A stretch of DNA of 38,303 nucleotides from Egicoccus sp035462025 (GTDB lineage Bacteria; Actinomycetota; Nitriliruptoria; Nitriliruptorales; Nitriliruptoraceae). Below the pieces are notes generated by a model. It ran no database searches and had not been told where the DNA came from. It worked only from the letters and a program-made list of their open reading frames with translations. The position numbers and the translations under genes are program-made. Where the stretch lies: positions 1 through 38,303 of the forward strand of contig DATHUR010000012.1 in the NCBI GenBank assembly GCA_035462025.1. The letters run 5' to 3'. Below, piece by piece: positions 7,378 to 14,272 of this stretch (within the stretch, counting starts at the first letter, position 1; every line of letters starts with the position of its first letter).

Positions 7378-8729
7378 CAGCTGGCCGGGTACATCTGGGC
7401 GAGCACGTCGGAGGGCACCAGCGAGGTGCCCGACACCGTCGGCGTCACCCGGTCGGGGTCACAGTCGGACTCGCTGACCTGGCGCATCACGTGCGGCACC
7501 ACGATCTCCGCTGGCGGCTCGAAGCCCTGCTGCATCAGCATCGCCGTGGTCACCGCGATCCTGGACTGGAACGTGCCGCCCGCCGAGTACCAGATCTGGT
7601 AGTTCGGGTTGCCGCGTTCGACCCAGTCGCAGAACAACGTCTGCTCGTCGGTGCGGACCGTGATGACGAGGTCGTCGAGCTCGACACCGACCGTCTCGTA
7701 GGCGTCGAGTGCCGTGAACAGGCCGTCGGCGTACTCGTAGCTGAATCCGGCGATGTCGGGGGTGGACGACAGCCAGCCCAGCACGGTCTGCAGGGCGATG
7801 TCGTTGACCCAGTACGTGTCCGCCGGTTCCGAGACCAACTCGATCCCGTCGTTGAGCGCGGCGATCTCGCACTCCTGCCAACCGGCCGACAGCGCGTTGC
7901 CGGGCGTGCCACCCATGATGCCGATGGTGCCCTCGCCGACCTCGGTGTTGATGATCTCGGCGAAGCTCTCGCCGAGGGCGCACAGGTCCTCACCGATGAT
8001 GGTGGTGTAGTCCTCGCCCGGGATCAGCGAGCCGTCCTGACTGGGCAGACCGACCCAGCCGGCCGAGTAGGGGATGTAGGGGATGCCGGCGGCCTCGGCC
8101 TCGAGGATCGCGTCCGCGATCGCGACGCCGTGGTCGGGGTAGCCGATGATGAAGTCGACGCCACGCTGGATCAGGAACCGGATGTCACCGGCGGCGACCG
8201 CCGGGTCCTCGTTCCACTGTGCGTCGCGGGACACGATCGTCCCGATCTCGGGGTAGCTCAGCGCCTGCAGGATCGCCTCCATGTGGGTCACCTGCCGCCA
8301 CACGTTGAGGCGACCGCCGTCGGCGACACCCATGACGAGTTCGCCACCGCTGCCGGTGTCGCACTCGACGGTGTTCCAGCAGGCGAGCGCGGTCTCGATG
8401 GTTGCCGCATCGACGTCCTGCGACGCCCGTGCGATCGAGGCCAGGACGATGTCGGGGACCTCGTCGACGGGCCCGAGTGCCCGTTCGACGAGTGCCGGGT
8501 CGGCGTCGGTCGACTCGCCGTAGGCGGCGAGGTCGCCGCCGTCGGTCATCTCGCCGTCGTCGGTGGCCTCCTCGCTCGGTTCCTCGCTTGCCGGCTCCTC
8601 CTCGGTCTCGGTCTCCTCCGGTTCCGCGGCAGCCTCATCGGGCTCCTCGGGTTCGGCGTCGTCACCGCATGCCGCAAGCGTCAGCGCCAGCACGGCAAGG
8701 ACCGAGACGTACTTGTTGAAGCGTCTCAT
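7377..8729 (-). CDS. Substrate-binding lipoprotein of the ABC importer
   Basis: A 450-residue periplasmic-binding-protein type I (sugar/nucleoside-binding-like) lipoprotein. It starts MRRFNKY, has a hydrophobic signal and a lipobox ending LAAC, with Cys21 as lipidation site. An unusually long Glu/Asp-rich linker (about 23-65) would hold the domain away from the membrane. The folded part includes DIRFLIQRGVDFIIGYPDHG and GIPYIPYSAG, typical of the hinge-bound binding proteins that partner RbsA/RbsC-type transporters. I chose ATG 8729 because a GGGAGA ribosome site precedes it and the signal peptide begins there. The protein captures the substrate outside the cell and passes it to the two permeases. 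The ligand cannot be named from sequence. Confidence 0.9.
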   Translation of the reverse strand: MRRFNKYVSVLAVLALTLAACGDDAEPEEPDEAAAEPEETETEEEPASEEPSEEATDDGEMTDGGDLAAYGESTDADPALVERALGPVDEVPDIVLASIARASQDVDAATIETALACWNTVECDTGSGGELVMGVADGGRLNVWRQVTHMEAILQALSYPEIGTIVSRDAQWNEDPAVAAGDIRFLIQRGVDFIIGYPDHGVAIADAILEAEAAGIPYIPYSAGWVGLPSQDGSLIPGEDYTTIIGEDLCALGESFAEIINTEVGEGTIGIMGGTPGNALSAGWQECEIAALNDGIELVSEPADTYWVNDIALQTVLGWLSSTPDIAGFSYEYADGLFTALDAYETVGVELDDLVITVRTDEQTLFCDWVERGNPNYQIWYSAGGTFQSRIAVTTAMLMQQGFEPPAEIVVPHVMRQVSESDCDPDRVTPTVSGTSLVPSDVLAQMYPAS

Positions 8730-8791
8730 CGGTTCTCTCTCCCAGTTCTCGTGGACCATTTCGATGCGCGTGTGGTGCGGGTCGGTCAGGT

Positions 8792-8820
8792 CCCCCCGAT
8801 CCCTCCTCCCCCTATCCCCC
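8792..8820 (-). promoter_or_regulatory. G-quadruplex-capable tract between permease 2 and binding-protein genes
   Basis: On the minus (coding) strand four G-runs of 5, 5, 3 and 6 are separated by loops of 3 (ATA), 4 (AGGA) and 3 (ATC), which satisfies the canonical G3+N1-7 pattern. The first runs overlap the last Gly codons and TAG stop of permease 2. The binding-protein start is 63 nt further downstream. In the mRNA it could stabilise the upstream message, slow ribosomes or polymerase, or separate expression of the two operon halves; any such role is inferred. Confidence 0.55.
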
Positions 8821-9864
8821 TCCTCCTGCGGCCGCCGCGTGCCGCGTGCCGCTCCCGCGGTCGCGGATGACACGCTCGACGCCCTTGATGATGCGATCGC
8901 CGGACACCAGCATTCCGCCGACGATCACCACCCCGAACACGACGAACTGCAGCGCGGTCGGCAGCCCCATGACCCGCATCATCTGGTTGAGCGCGGCCAG
9001 GAAGAAGGCGGCGGCCCAGGTCGACAGGGGACTGGCCAGCCCGCCGGTCAGCGACGCACCGCCGATCACCACGGCGGCGATGGGGCCCAGCAGATAGGGC
9101 GCGCCGACCGTGACGCCGGGGCTGCGCAGGAACGCGGCCAGCAGGATCCCGGCGGACGCGTACAGCATGGCGGCGGTCACGTAGGCGCCGACCTGGTAGA
9201 GGTTGACGCGCAGGCCCGTGACCGTGGCGGCCGTCGGGTTGGCGCCCACGACCTGGAAGCGCCGGCCGATCGCGGTGAACCGGAACACCAGCACGGCGAG
9301 CGCGGTGAGCACCACGCCGGACCAGAACACGTAGGACAGCCCGAGCAGACGGTTCGAGGTCCACGCCGACAGCGCCGGTGGGACCGACGACTGCACCGCG
9401 ATCGAGGTGTAGTAGCGGTTGACCACGCCGGTGACGACCTGGCCGACGGCCAGCGTGACGATCAGCGCGTTGAGCTTCAGGCCGCCGATCAGGATCCCGT
9501 TGACCAGTCCGACGAGGGCCGCCGCGCCGAGCGCGGTCAGGATCGCCGTGCCGATCCGCCCGTCGCTGCCCTGCCCGACCCCGACGACCAACAGGCCGGC
9601 CAGCGTGAAGGTGCCCGGCACGGACAGGTCGATGCCGCCGGTCATGATGACCAGCATCTGTCCGAGTGCCGCGACCGCAAGGAAGGTGCCGTAGGGGGCG
9701 ATCGCGCCCATGGCGGCGCTGGTGAGCGTGGCCGGGGCCCAGACCGCGGCGACCACGACGAGCAGCACGATGGCGAGGTAGACCGGCAGGTAGCGCGAGG
9801 CGACCACGAACGAGGTCAGCGCCGATGACGGGCCGCGGGACGACGCGGTGCGCACGGCGGTCAT
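8812..9864 (-). CDS. ABC importer permease, RbsC/BPD_transp_2 type (stand-alone)
   Basis: A 350-residue integral membrane protein with about ten hydrophobic segments. It is the second, unfused permease of the cassette and the likely heterodimer partner of the permease-amidohydrolase fusion. It shows the family markers GGIDLSVPGTF, the cytoplasmic coupling helix VVGANPTAATVTGL, and LGPIAAVVIGGASLTGG. The C-terminus is cytoplasmic and ends in Ala/Gly runs (AAAAGGGG) encoded by the G-rich tract. Its ATG overlaps the stop of the upstream amidohydrolase gene (ATGA at 9861-9864). The alternative of a homodimeric permease is possible, but two different permeases with one double ATPase is a common arrangement in this transporter group. 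Confidence 0.92.
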   Translation of the reverse strand: MTAVRTASSRGPSSALTSFVVASRYLPVYLAIVLLVVVAAVWAPATLTSAAMGAIAPYGTFLAVAALGQMLVIMTGGIDLSVPGTFTLAGLLVVGVGQGSDGRIGTAILTALGAAALVGLVNGILIGGLKLNALIVTLAVGQVVTGVVNRYYTSIAVQSSVPPALSAWTSNRLLGLSYVFWSGVVLTALAVLVFRFTAIGRRFQVVGANPTAATVTGLRVNLYQVGAYVTAAMLYASAGILLAAFLRSPGVTVGAPYLLGPIAAVVIGGASLTGGLASPLSTWAAAFFLAALNQMMRVMGLPTALQFVVFGVVIVGGMLVSGDRIIKGVERVIRDRGSGTRHAAAAGGGG

Positions 9865-11186
9865 CGGCCGCTCCCTTCAGCGGTCCGGACCAGCGCTTCG
9901 GCGCCCGTGTCGGTCAGGCGTTGCCGTGCCGTGGTCGCCAGTCGGCGCACGTTCGGCACGTCGGCGTCGAGTTCACCGGCCCGCACGCGGGCCTGGCCGG
10001 CCACGAACACCCAGTCGACGTTGGAGGCGTCCATGCCCCACACCACGGCACCGATCGGGTCGTTGACCGGATGGATGTTGGGCAGGTCCGTGCGCAGCAC
10101 GACGAGGTCGGCCTGCTTGCCGGGTTCGATGCTGCCGGTGACGGCGTCGAGGCCGGCCGCCCTGGCGCCGTCGATCGTGGCGAAGCGGATGACCTCGCGC
10201 GTGCCGAGCAGGTCGGGCAGCCCGGCCTTGCCGGCCAACTTGAGGTCGAACATCGCGGCGTGCTGCAACGACTGCAGCGCGCGCATCGCCGTGAAGACGT
10301 CGCCCGGTGCCGGCATCTCGTCGCCGGTGCCGAGCCCCGGCCGCACCCGGCGGTCGAGCAGCGCCTGCAGCGGCGGCGTGCCGAGACCCGTGGCCATCTC
10401 GTAGGAGGGCGCGAGCACGAGTGCCGCATCGCTCGAGCCGAGGGCGTCGAGGTCGGCCTCGTCGAGTCGGGTCGCGTGCACGAGCGTGATGTCGGCGCCG
10501 AGGAGTCCCCGCCCCGCCACCGCCGCGACCGCGCCGCGGTGCGCGTCCGCGGTACCCGCGGGTGCATGGACGCGCAGACCCAGACCGCGGGCCTGCGCCC
10601 AGGCGGCCGCGACTGCTTCGAGGTCGTGCGGGTGCAGGGCGGGGGAGCCGAACGCCAGGTCGGTGAGCGGTCGGGGCGTGCCGGCCAGGTCGGTCGCGAG
10701 CGTGCGCCAGGCATCGGGGTCGAGGTCGCCGTCGGGCGCCCAGGCCGGACGGCTGGGCACGAACACCGTGCGGACGCCCGCGTCGGCGTGCGCCTGCAAC
10801 GCCGCCTCGAGGTAGCGGGCGTCGAGGTGGACGTCGGCCCAGTCGACCACCGTCGTGACCCCGGACGCGAGCGCGGCGAGCAGGCCGAGCAGCGTTGCGG
10901 CATAGACGTCGTCGGGCTCGTGACGCGGACCGAGCGTGGCGAGGTGGCTCGTTCCCGGGCGGTCGTCGACGGCCTTCATCAGGCTGCGCCACGCCGAACG
11001 GTGCGCGTCGACGAAACCGGGCAGCACGACCCGGTCGGTCGCGTCGACGACCTCGGCGTCGCGGGCACGCAGACCCGCGCCGACCTCGACGATGCGGTCG
11101 TCCTCGATCAGGACGTCGCCCGTCACCAGGTTCGATGTACGCGCGCCCAACGTCAGCACGGTGCCGCCGCGCAGCAGCGTCCTCAC
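9861..11186 (-). CDS. Amidohydrolase-family protein with two lost metal ligands, first gene of importer cassette
   Basis: A 441-residue paralogue of the amidohydrolase half of the 3341-5788 fusion. The two align from their first residues (MRTLLRGGTV here, ARTLLRGGVV there) to the GSIEPGKQADLVVLRTD strand near the end. His62, His207 and His237 are kept. The HxH motif reads HRS (Ser64 replaces the second His), and the metal-binding Asp position is Gly288 in GLGTGDEMP, with Asp289 one residue late. It may therefore be catalytically dead, use a different metal site, or have a regulatory or scaffold role. GTG 11186 is chosen because GGAGAGG lies 6 nt upstream and the product then matches the fused homologue's domain start; GTG 11207 is an alternative. 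Its stop overlaps permease 2. Confidence 0.85.
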   Translation of the reverse strand: MRTLLRGGTVLTLGARTSNLVTGDVLIEDDRIVEVGAGLRARDAEVVDATDRVVLPGFVDAHRSAWRSLMKAVDDRPGTSHLATLGPRHEPDDVYAATLLGLLAALASGVTTVVDWADVHLDARYLEAALQAHADAGVRTVFVPSRPAWAPDGDLDPDAWRTLATDLAGTPRPLTDLAFGSPALHPHDLEAVAAAWAQARGLGLRVHAPAGTADAHRGAVAAVAGRGLLGADITLVHATRLDEADLDALGSSDAALVLAPSYEMATGLGTPPLQALLDRRVRPGLGTGDEMPAPGDVFTAMRALQSLQHAAMFDLKLAGKAGLPDLLGTREVIRFATIDGARAAGLDAVTGSIEPGKQADLVVLRTDLPNIHPVNDPIGAVVWGMDASNVDWVFVAGQARVRAGELDADVPNVRRLATTARQRLTDTGAEALVRTAEGSGR

Positions 11187-11242
11187 CCTCGACCTCTCCG
11201 CGACCACATGGCCACGCCACCCTCCCGCTCTCCGACCCCCGT

Positions 11243-11256
11243 CGTAGCAAGCTACG
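11243..11256. promoter_or_regulatory. Dyad CGTAGC-AA-GCTACG covering a candidate -10 box of the importer operon
   Basis: A perfect 6-bp inverted repeat with a 2-bp centre lies 57 nt upstream of the first importer gene. On the minus strand it contains TAGCTT (11254-11249), which fits the TAnnnT -10 pattern. A repressor bound here would block the promoter. No regulator gene adjoins the cassette, so the protein that binds is unknown. Confidence 0.5.
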
Positions 11257-11281
11257 GGCTCTTGGTCGTGGAATGCAGACG

Positions 11282-11294
11282 TTTGCAATGCAAA
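11282..11294. promoter_or_regulatory. Dyad TTTGCA-A-TGCAAA upstream of the importer operon
   Basis: A perfect 6-bp inverted repeat with a 1-bp centre sits in an AT-rich island, rare in this GC-rich window. Its centre is about 38 bp from the centre of the 11243-11256 dyad, roughly 35 bp upstream of the candidate -10 box. It could be an activator or second repressor site and could also serve the divergent DUF3500 gene. Confidence 0.5.
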
Positions 11295-11442
11295 TTGCTT
11301 GCTGACTCAACTACCGCACGCGCCGCATGCACCACCGCGCGGCGCGAGCCCGAGCGGCCGTCCCCCGGCCGCCGATTGGGCGTGCGGCCGCGACTCGGGC
11401 ACGGTGCGTCGTCGGCGGGACCGACGCGAAGGGGAGCCGGAC

Positions 11443-12375
11443 ATGGACGAGGCCGTCGAACGGCTCGCGACGGCCGCCGAGCGGTTGCTCGCGACGGCCG
11501 GGCCGTCGCGGGCCGAGCTGGCCTTCGCCTTCGACGATCCGGGCCGCAGCCACTGGACCTACCTGCCCGGCGTCCGGCCGGGCGCGGCGCTGGTCGACCT
11601 CGACCGCGAGGGGTCGAAGGCCGTCCACGGCCTGCTCGTGGCCACGGTGTCGGTCCACACGCACGTGCAGGTGGCCGCGATCATGGGGCTCGAGGACCCG
11701 CTCGAACGCATCGACGGCGAGGACCGCCACGCGGGTGACTACTGGGTCGCCGTCTACGGCACGCCCGGCGACCGTGCCTGGTCGTGGCGGCTGGGCGGTC
11801 ACCACGTGTCGGTACGGGCGACGGTGGTCGACGGCCACCTTCGCACGACCCCGCTGTTCCTCGGCGCGAACCCGGCACGCGTCGCCCACGACGGCATCGT
11901 CGTCAGCCGCCCGCTCGCGCCCGAGGAGGAGTTGGGGTTCCGCCTGCTCGCGGCGCTCGACGATGGGCAGCGCCGTGCGGCGGTCGTCGCCGCTCAGGCC
12001 CCACCCGACATCGTCACCGGTGATGCGCCCTTCCTCGACGCCCTACCCCCGCACGCCGGGGTGCCGCTCGGGACGCTCGGCGGCGAGGCACGCCGACTCG
12101 CCCGCCGCCTCGTGGCCACCTACCTGCAACGGCTGACGCAGCCGGTGGCAAGGCACTATCTCGACGACCTGCTGCCGCACATGCTCGGCGACCTGCGCTT
12201 CGCCTGGGCCGGCGACCGCGCGCCGGCGGTGCCGGGCCGTCCCGGGCAAGGCCACTACTACCGTCTGCAGGGTCCGCGCTTCCTCGCCGAACTCGACAAC
12301 ACCCAGAACGGTGCGAACCACGTCCACACCGTCTGGCGCGACCCCGAAGGCGACCACGGCCTCGACCTGTCCTGA
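11443..12375 (+). CDS. DUF3500 family protein
   Basis: A 310-residue protein of the DUF3500 family, whose biochemical role is not established as far as I know. Recognisable family segments are DYWVAVYGTPGDRAWSWRLG, the GHHVSV motif, TTPLFLGANPARV, and a C-terminal block with QNGANHVHTVWRDPEGDHG. Conserved His and Asp residues in these blocks suggest a metal or substrate site. There is no signal peptide, so it is probably cytoplasmic. ATG 11443 follows an AAGGGGAG ribosome site. It is divergent from the importer/amidohydrolase cassette across a 256-bp region with two operator-like dyads, so it may act in the same pathway; that link is inference from position only. Confidence 0.8.
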   Translation: MDEAVERLATAAERLLATAGPSRAELAFAFDDPGRSHWTYLPGVRPGAALVDLDREGSKAVHGLLVATVSVHTHVQVAAIMGLEDPLERIDGEDRHAGDYWVAVYGTPGDRAWSWRLGGHHVSVRATVVDGHLRTTPLFLGANPARVAHDGIVVSRPLAPEEELGFRLLAALDDGQRRAAVVAAQAPPDIVTGDAPFLDALPPHAGVPLGTLGGEARRLARRLVATYLQRLTQPVARHYLDDLLPHMLGDLRFAWAGDRAPAVPGRPGQGHYYRLQGPRFLAELDNTQNGANHVHTVWRDPEGDHGLDLS

Positions 12376-12387
12376 TCGCTGTCGGGG

Positions 12388-12393
12388 TACGGT
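12388..12393 (+). promoter_or_regulatory. Candidate -10 box of guaB
   Basis: TACGGT lies 46 nt before the guaB GTG start and fits the recurrent TA(G/C)(G/C)(G/C)T pattern. No -35 box is evident. Confidence 0.35.
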
Positions 12394-12409
12394 GTAGCCA
12401 CGTTCCGTC

Positions 12410-12421
12410 GCCCGCGCGGGC
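12410..12421. promoter_or_regulatory. 12-bp GC palindrome abutting the guaB ribosome site
   Basis: GCCCGCGCGGGC is a perfect palindrome ending directly before AGGAGG (12422-12427). In the guaB leader it could fold into a short hairpin next to the Shine-Dalgarno sequence, or act as a protein site. GC palindromes of this size also occur by chance in such DNA. Confidence 0.3.
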
Positions 12422-12433
12422 AGGAGGTTCGGC

Positions 12434-13936
12434 GTGCCGGTGTCCGAGATCCCCGAGGCTCTCAGCTACGACGACGTGTTGCTCGTCCCGCAGGCGTCCG
12501 CCGTCCTGCCCCGCGACGTCGACATCGCGACGCGCCTGCACGCGCGCATCGGTCTCCGGCTGCCGCTGCTCTCGGCCGCGATGGACAAGGTGACCGAGGC
12601 CGACATGGCCGTGGCGCTGGCCCGCCAGGGCGGCCTCGGCGTGATCCACAAGAACAACACGATCGAGACCCAGGCCGCCATGGTCGAGGCCGTGAAGCGC
12701 TCCGAGTCGGGGTTCATCCTCGACCCGGTCACACTGCGGCCACAGGATCCGGTCGACACCGCCTTCGAGTTGATGGCCCGCTACAAGGTCTCGGGGTTCC
12801 CGGTCGTCGACGACGCGGGGCACCTGGTCGGCATCGTCACCAACCGCGACCTGCGCCTCGACACCGAGTCCGGCCACCCCGTGTCGGAGTACATGACCTC
12901 CGATCGCCTGGTCACGGCCCAGCCCGGCACCACGCTGGACCAGGCACGCGACCTGATGCAGCGCCACCGCGTCGAGAAGTTGCCGATCGTCGGCGACGAC
13001 GGCGTGCTGACCGGGATGTTCACCTTCAAGGACATCGAGAAGGTGCGCATGTACCCCGCGGCGGCCAAGGACGCCCGGGGCCGACTGCTGTGCGCGGCCG
13101 CGGTCGGGGTCGGCCCCGAGGGCGAGGAACGCGGCGAGGCACTCGCCGCCGCCGGTGTGGACCTGATCGCGATCGACTCCTCGCACGGCCACTCGGCCGG
13201 CATCCTCGAATTCGCCGCCAAGCTCAAGGACCGGCTGCCGGACGTGGTGCTGATGGTCGGCAACGTCGCCACCGGCGATGCCGTCCGCGCCTGCGCGGAT
13301 CATGGCGCCGACATCGTCAAGGTCGGGGTCGGGCCGGGCTCGATCTGCACCACCAGGGTCGTCACCGGCGTTGGCATGCCGCAGTTCAGCGCGGTCATGG
13401 AGTGCGCCGAGGTCGCGGCCGAGATCGGCATCGCGTCCGTCGCCGACGGCGGCGTGCGCTACTCCGGCGACCTCGTCAAGGCCCTCGCGGCCGGCGCCAC
13501 GGCGGTCATGGTCGGCAACCTGCTGGCCGGTACCGACGAGTCGCCCGGCGAGCAGGTGCTGGTCGGCGGCCGCCGCTACAAGGAGTACCGGGGGATGGGC
13601 TCGATCGACGCGATGCGCGCCGGGTCGGCCGACCGCTACTTCCAGAACGACAAGTTGGCCGGCAGCGCCCGCGAGGCCGCGGCCCAGCCGTCGAAGCTGG
13701 TGCCCGAAGGCGTGTCCGGTCTGCTGCCCTACCGGGGGTCGCTGGCCGAGGTGACCGCCCAACTCGAGGGCGGACTGCGGGCCGGCATGGGCCTGGTCGG
13801 CGCGCCCGACCTGCCCACACTGGTCGCGAAGGCGAAGTTCGTGCGACAGTCGGCGGCGGGGGCCCGCGAGTCCCACGTCCACGACCTCGACGTGGTGCAC
13901 GAGGCGCCCAACTACTCGGTGCCGGGACAGCACTGA
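12434..13936 (+). CDS. guaB: Inosine-5'-monophosphate dehydrogenase
   Basis: A 500-residue IMPDH, the committed step of GTP synthesis: IMP plus NAD+ to XMP in the cytoplasm. The TIM barrel starts with SYDDVLLVPQASAVLPRDVD and LLSAAMDKVTEADMA. Two CBS domains are inserted at about 95-205 (GFPVVDDAGHLVGIVTNRDL; KLPIVGDDGVLTGMFTFKD) and would bind adenine or guanine nucleotides. The catalytic loop VGVGPGSICTTR contains Cys305, and the mobile-flap region includes KEYRGMGS. Length and order are standard for bacterial GuaB. The GTG start is set by AGGAGG 7 nt upstream. It stands alone rather than with guaA. Identity is unambiguous. Confidence 0.98.
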   Translation: MPVSEIPEALSYDDVLLVPQASAVLPRDVDIATRLHARIGLRLPLLSAAMDKVTEADMAVALARQGGLGVIHKNNTIETQAAMVEAVKRSESGFILDPVTLRPQDPVDTAFELMARYKVSGFPVVDDAGHLVGIVTNRDLRLDTESGHPVSEYMTSDRLVTAQPGTTLDQARDLMQRHRVEKLPIVGDDGVLTGMFTFKDIEKVRMYPAAAKDARGRLLCAAAVGVGPEGEERGEALAAAGVDLIAIDSSHGHSAGILEFAAKLKDRLPDVVLMVGNVATGDAVRACADHGADIVKVGVGPGSICTTRVVTGVGMPQFSAVMECAEVAAEIGIASVADGGVRYSGDLVKALAAGATAVMVGNLLAGTDESPGEQVLVGGRRYKEYRGMGSIDAMRAGSADRYFQNDKLAGSAREAAAQPSKLVPEGVSGLLPYRGSLAEVTAQLEGGLRAGMGLVGAPDLPTLVAKAKFVRQSAAGARESHVHDLDVVHEAPNYSVPGQH

Positions 13937-13955
13937 CCACCATCGCGACGGTCAG
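13933..13955. terminator. Weak shared hairpin between convergent guaB and DUF5522 genes
   Basis: CTGACC (13933-13938) and GGTCAG (13950-13955) form a 6-bp stem with an 11-nt loop covering both stop codons. There is no U-tract. It may be a minimal bidirectional terminator, but the stem is short. Confidence 0.3.
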
Positions 13956-14272
13956 ACTTCGGCGTCCAGTTCGGTGAAAGGGCAGCCGGGGCAGAAGGTC
14001 TCGCAGCAGTCGACGCGCTCGCCGGCCCCGTAGGGGCAGTGTCGGCACCCTGACCCACAGCACTCGCCACGGCCGGCGAGGTAGGCGGCCGTGAACACGA
14101 ACGCGCCGGTCGTGGGGTCGAGGTAGCCCGGTTCACCGGCGCGCAACGCGGCCTCGTGGGCCAGGATCGCCGCATCGAAGCCGGGGTCGTCGGGCGCGAA
14201 GCGTTCCGTCAGCGGCCGGCGGCGCTCTCCCAGTGCCCGCCAGGGCTCCGGCATCGGTTGGGCGGCGCTCAC
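13952..14272 (-). CDS. DUF5522 protein with two CCx3Cx2C metal clusters
   Basis: A 106-residue protein carrying the DUF5522 core: GYLDPTTGAFVFTAAYLAGR followed by CCGSGCRHCPYG. Its four cysteines (71, 72, 76, 79) form a CCx3Cx2C motif that probably binds zinc or an iron-sulfur cluster. A second copy of the same pattern, CCETFCPGC (89, 90, 94, 97), follows 10 residues later. The second motif is not part of the core I know for this family. The GTG start overlaps the stop of the HAD gene (GTGA), giving translational coupling; an ATG at 14254 is the alternative. Function is unknown. The cell location is cytoplasmic, with no signal or membrane segment. Confidence 0.82.
   Translation of the reverse strand: MSAAQPMPEPWRALGERRRPLTERFAPDDPGFDAAILAHEAALRAGEPGYLDPTTGAFVFTAAYLAGRGECCGSGCRHCPYGAGERVDCCETFCPGCPFTELDAEV

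Noticed and set aside
3341..11186. Importer cassette as a recently acquired genomic island
   Set aside because: GC content and codon use look like the neighbours, and no integrase, tRNA-adjacent repeat or insertion sequence flanks it; a compositional calculation could still change this.
9825..11738. Long plus-strand open frame (637 codons) opposite the free amidohydrolase
   Set aside because: It is an antisense shadow: Arg/Gly/His-rich low-complexity translation, no motif, and it crosses the divergent control region and the start of the DUF3500 gene.
12376..12433. Riboswitch in the guaB leader
   Set aside because: Only 58 nt separate the genes; there is room for a short hairpin but no recognised purine or ppGpp/PRPP aptamer pattern.
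12014..13933. 639-codon minus-strand frame opposite guaB
   Set aside because: guaB is unambiguous on the plus strand; this frame has no domain and no ribosome site.
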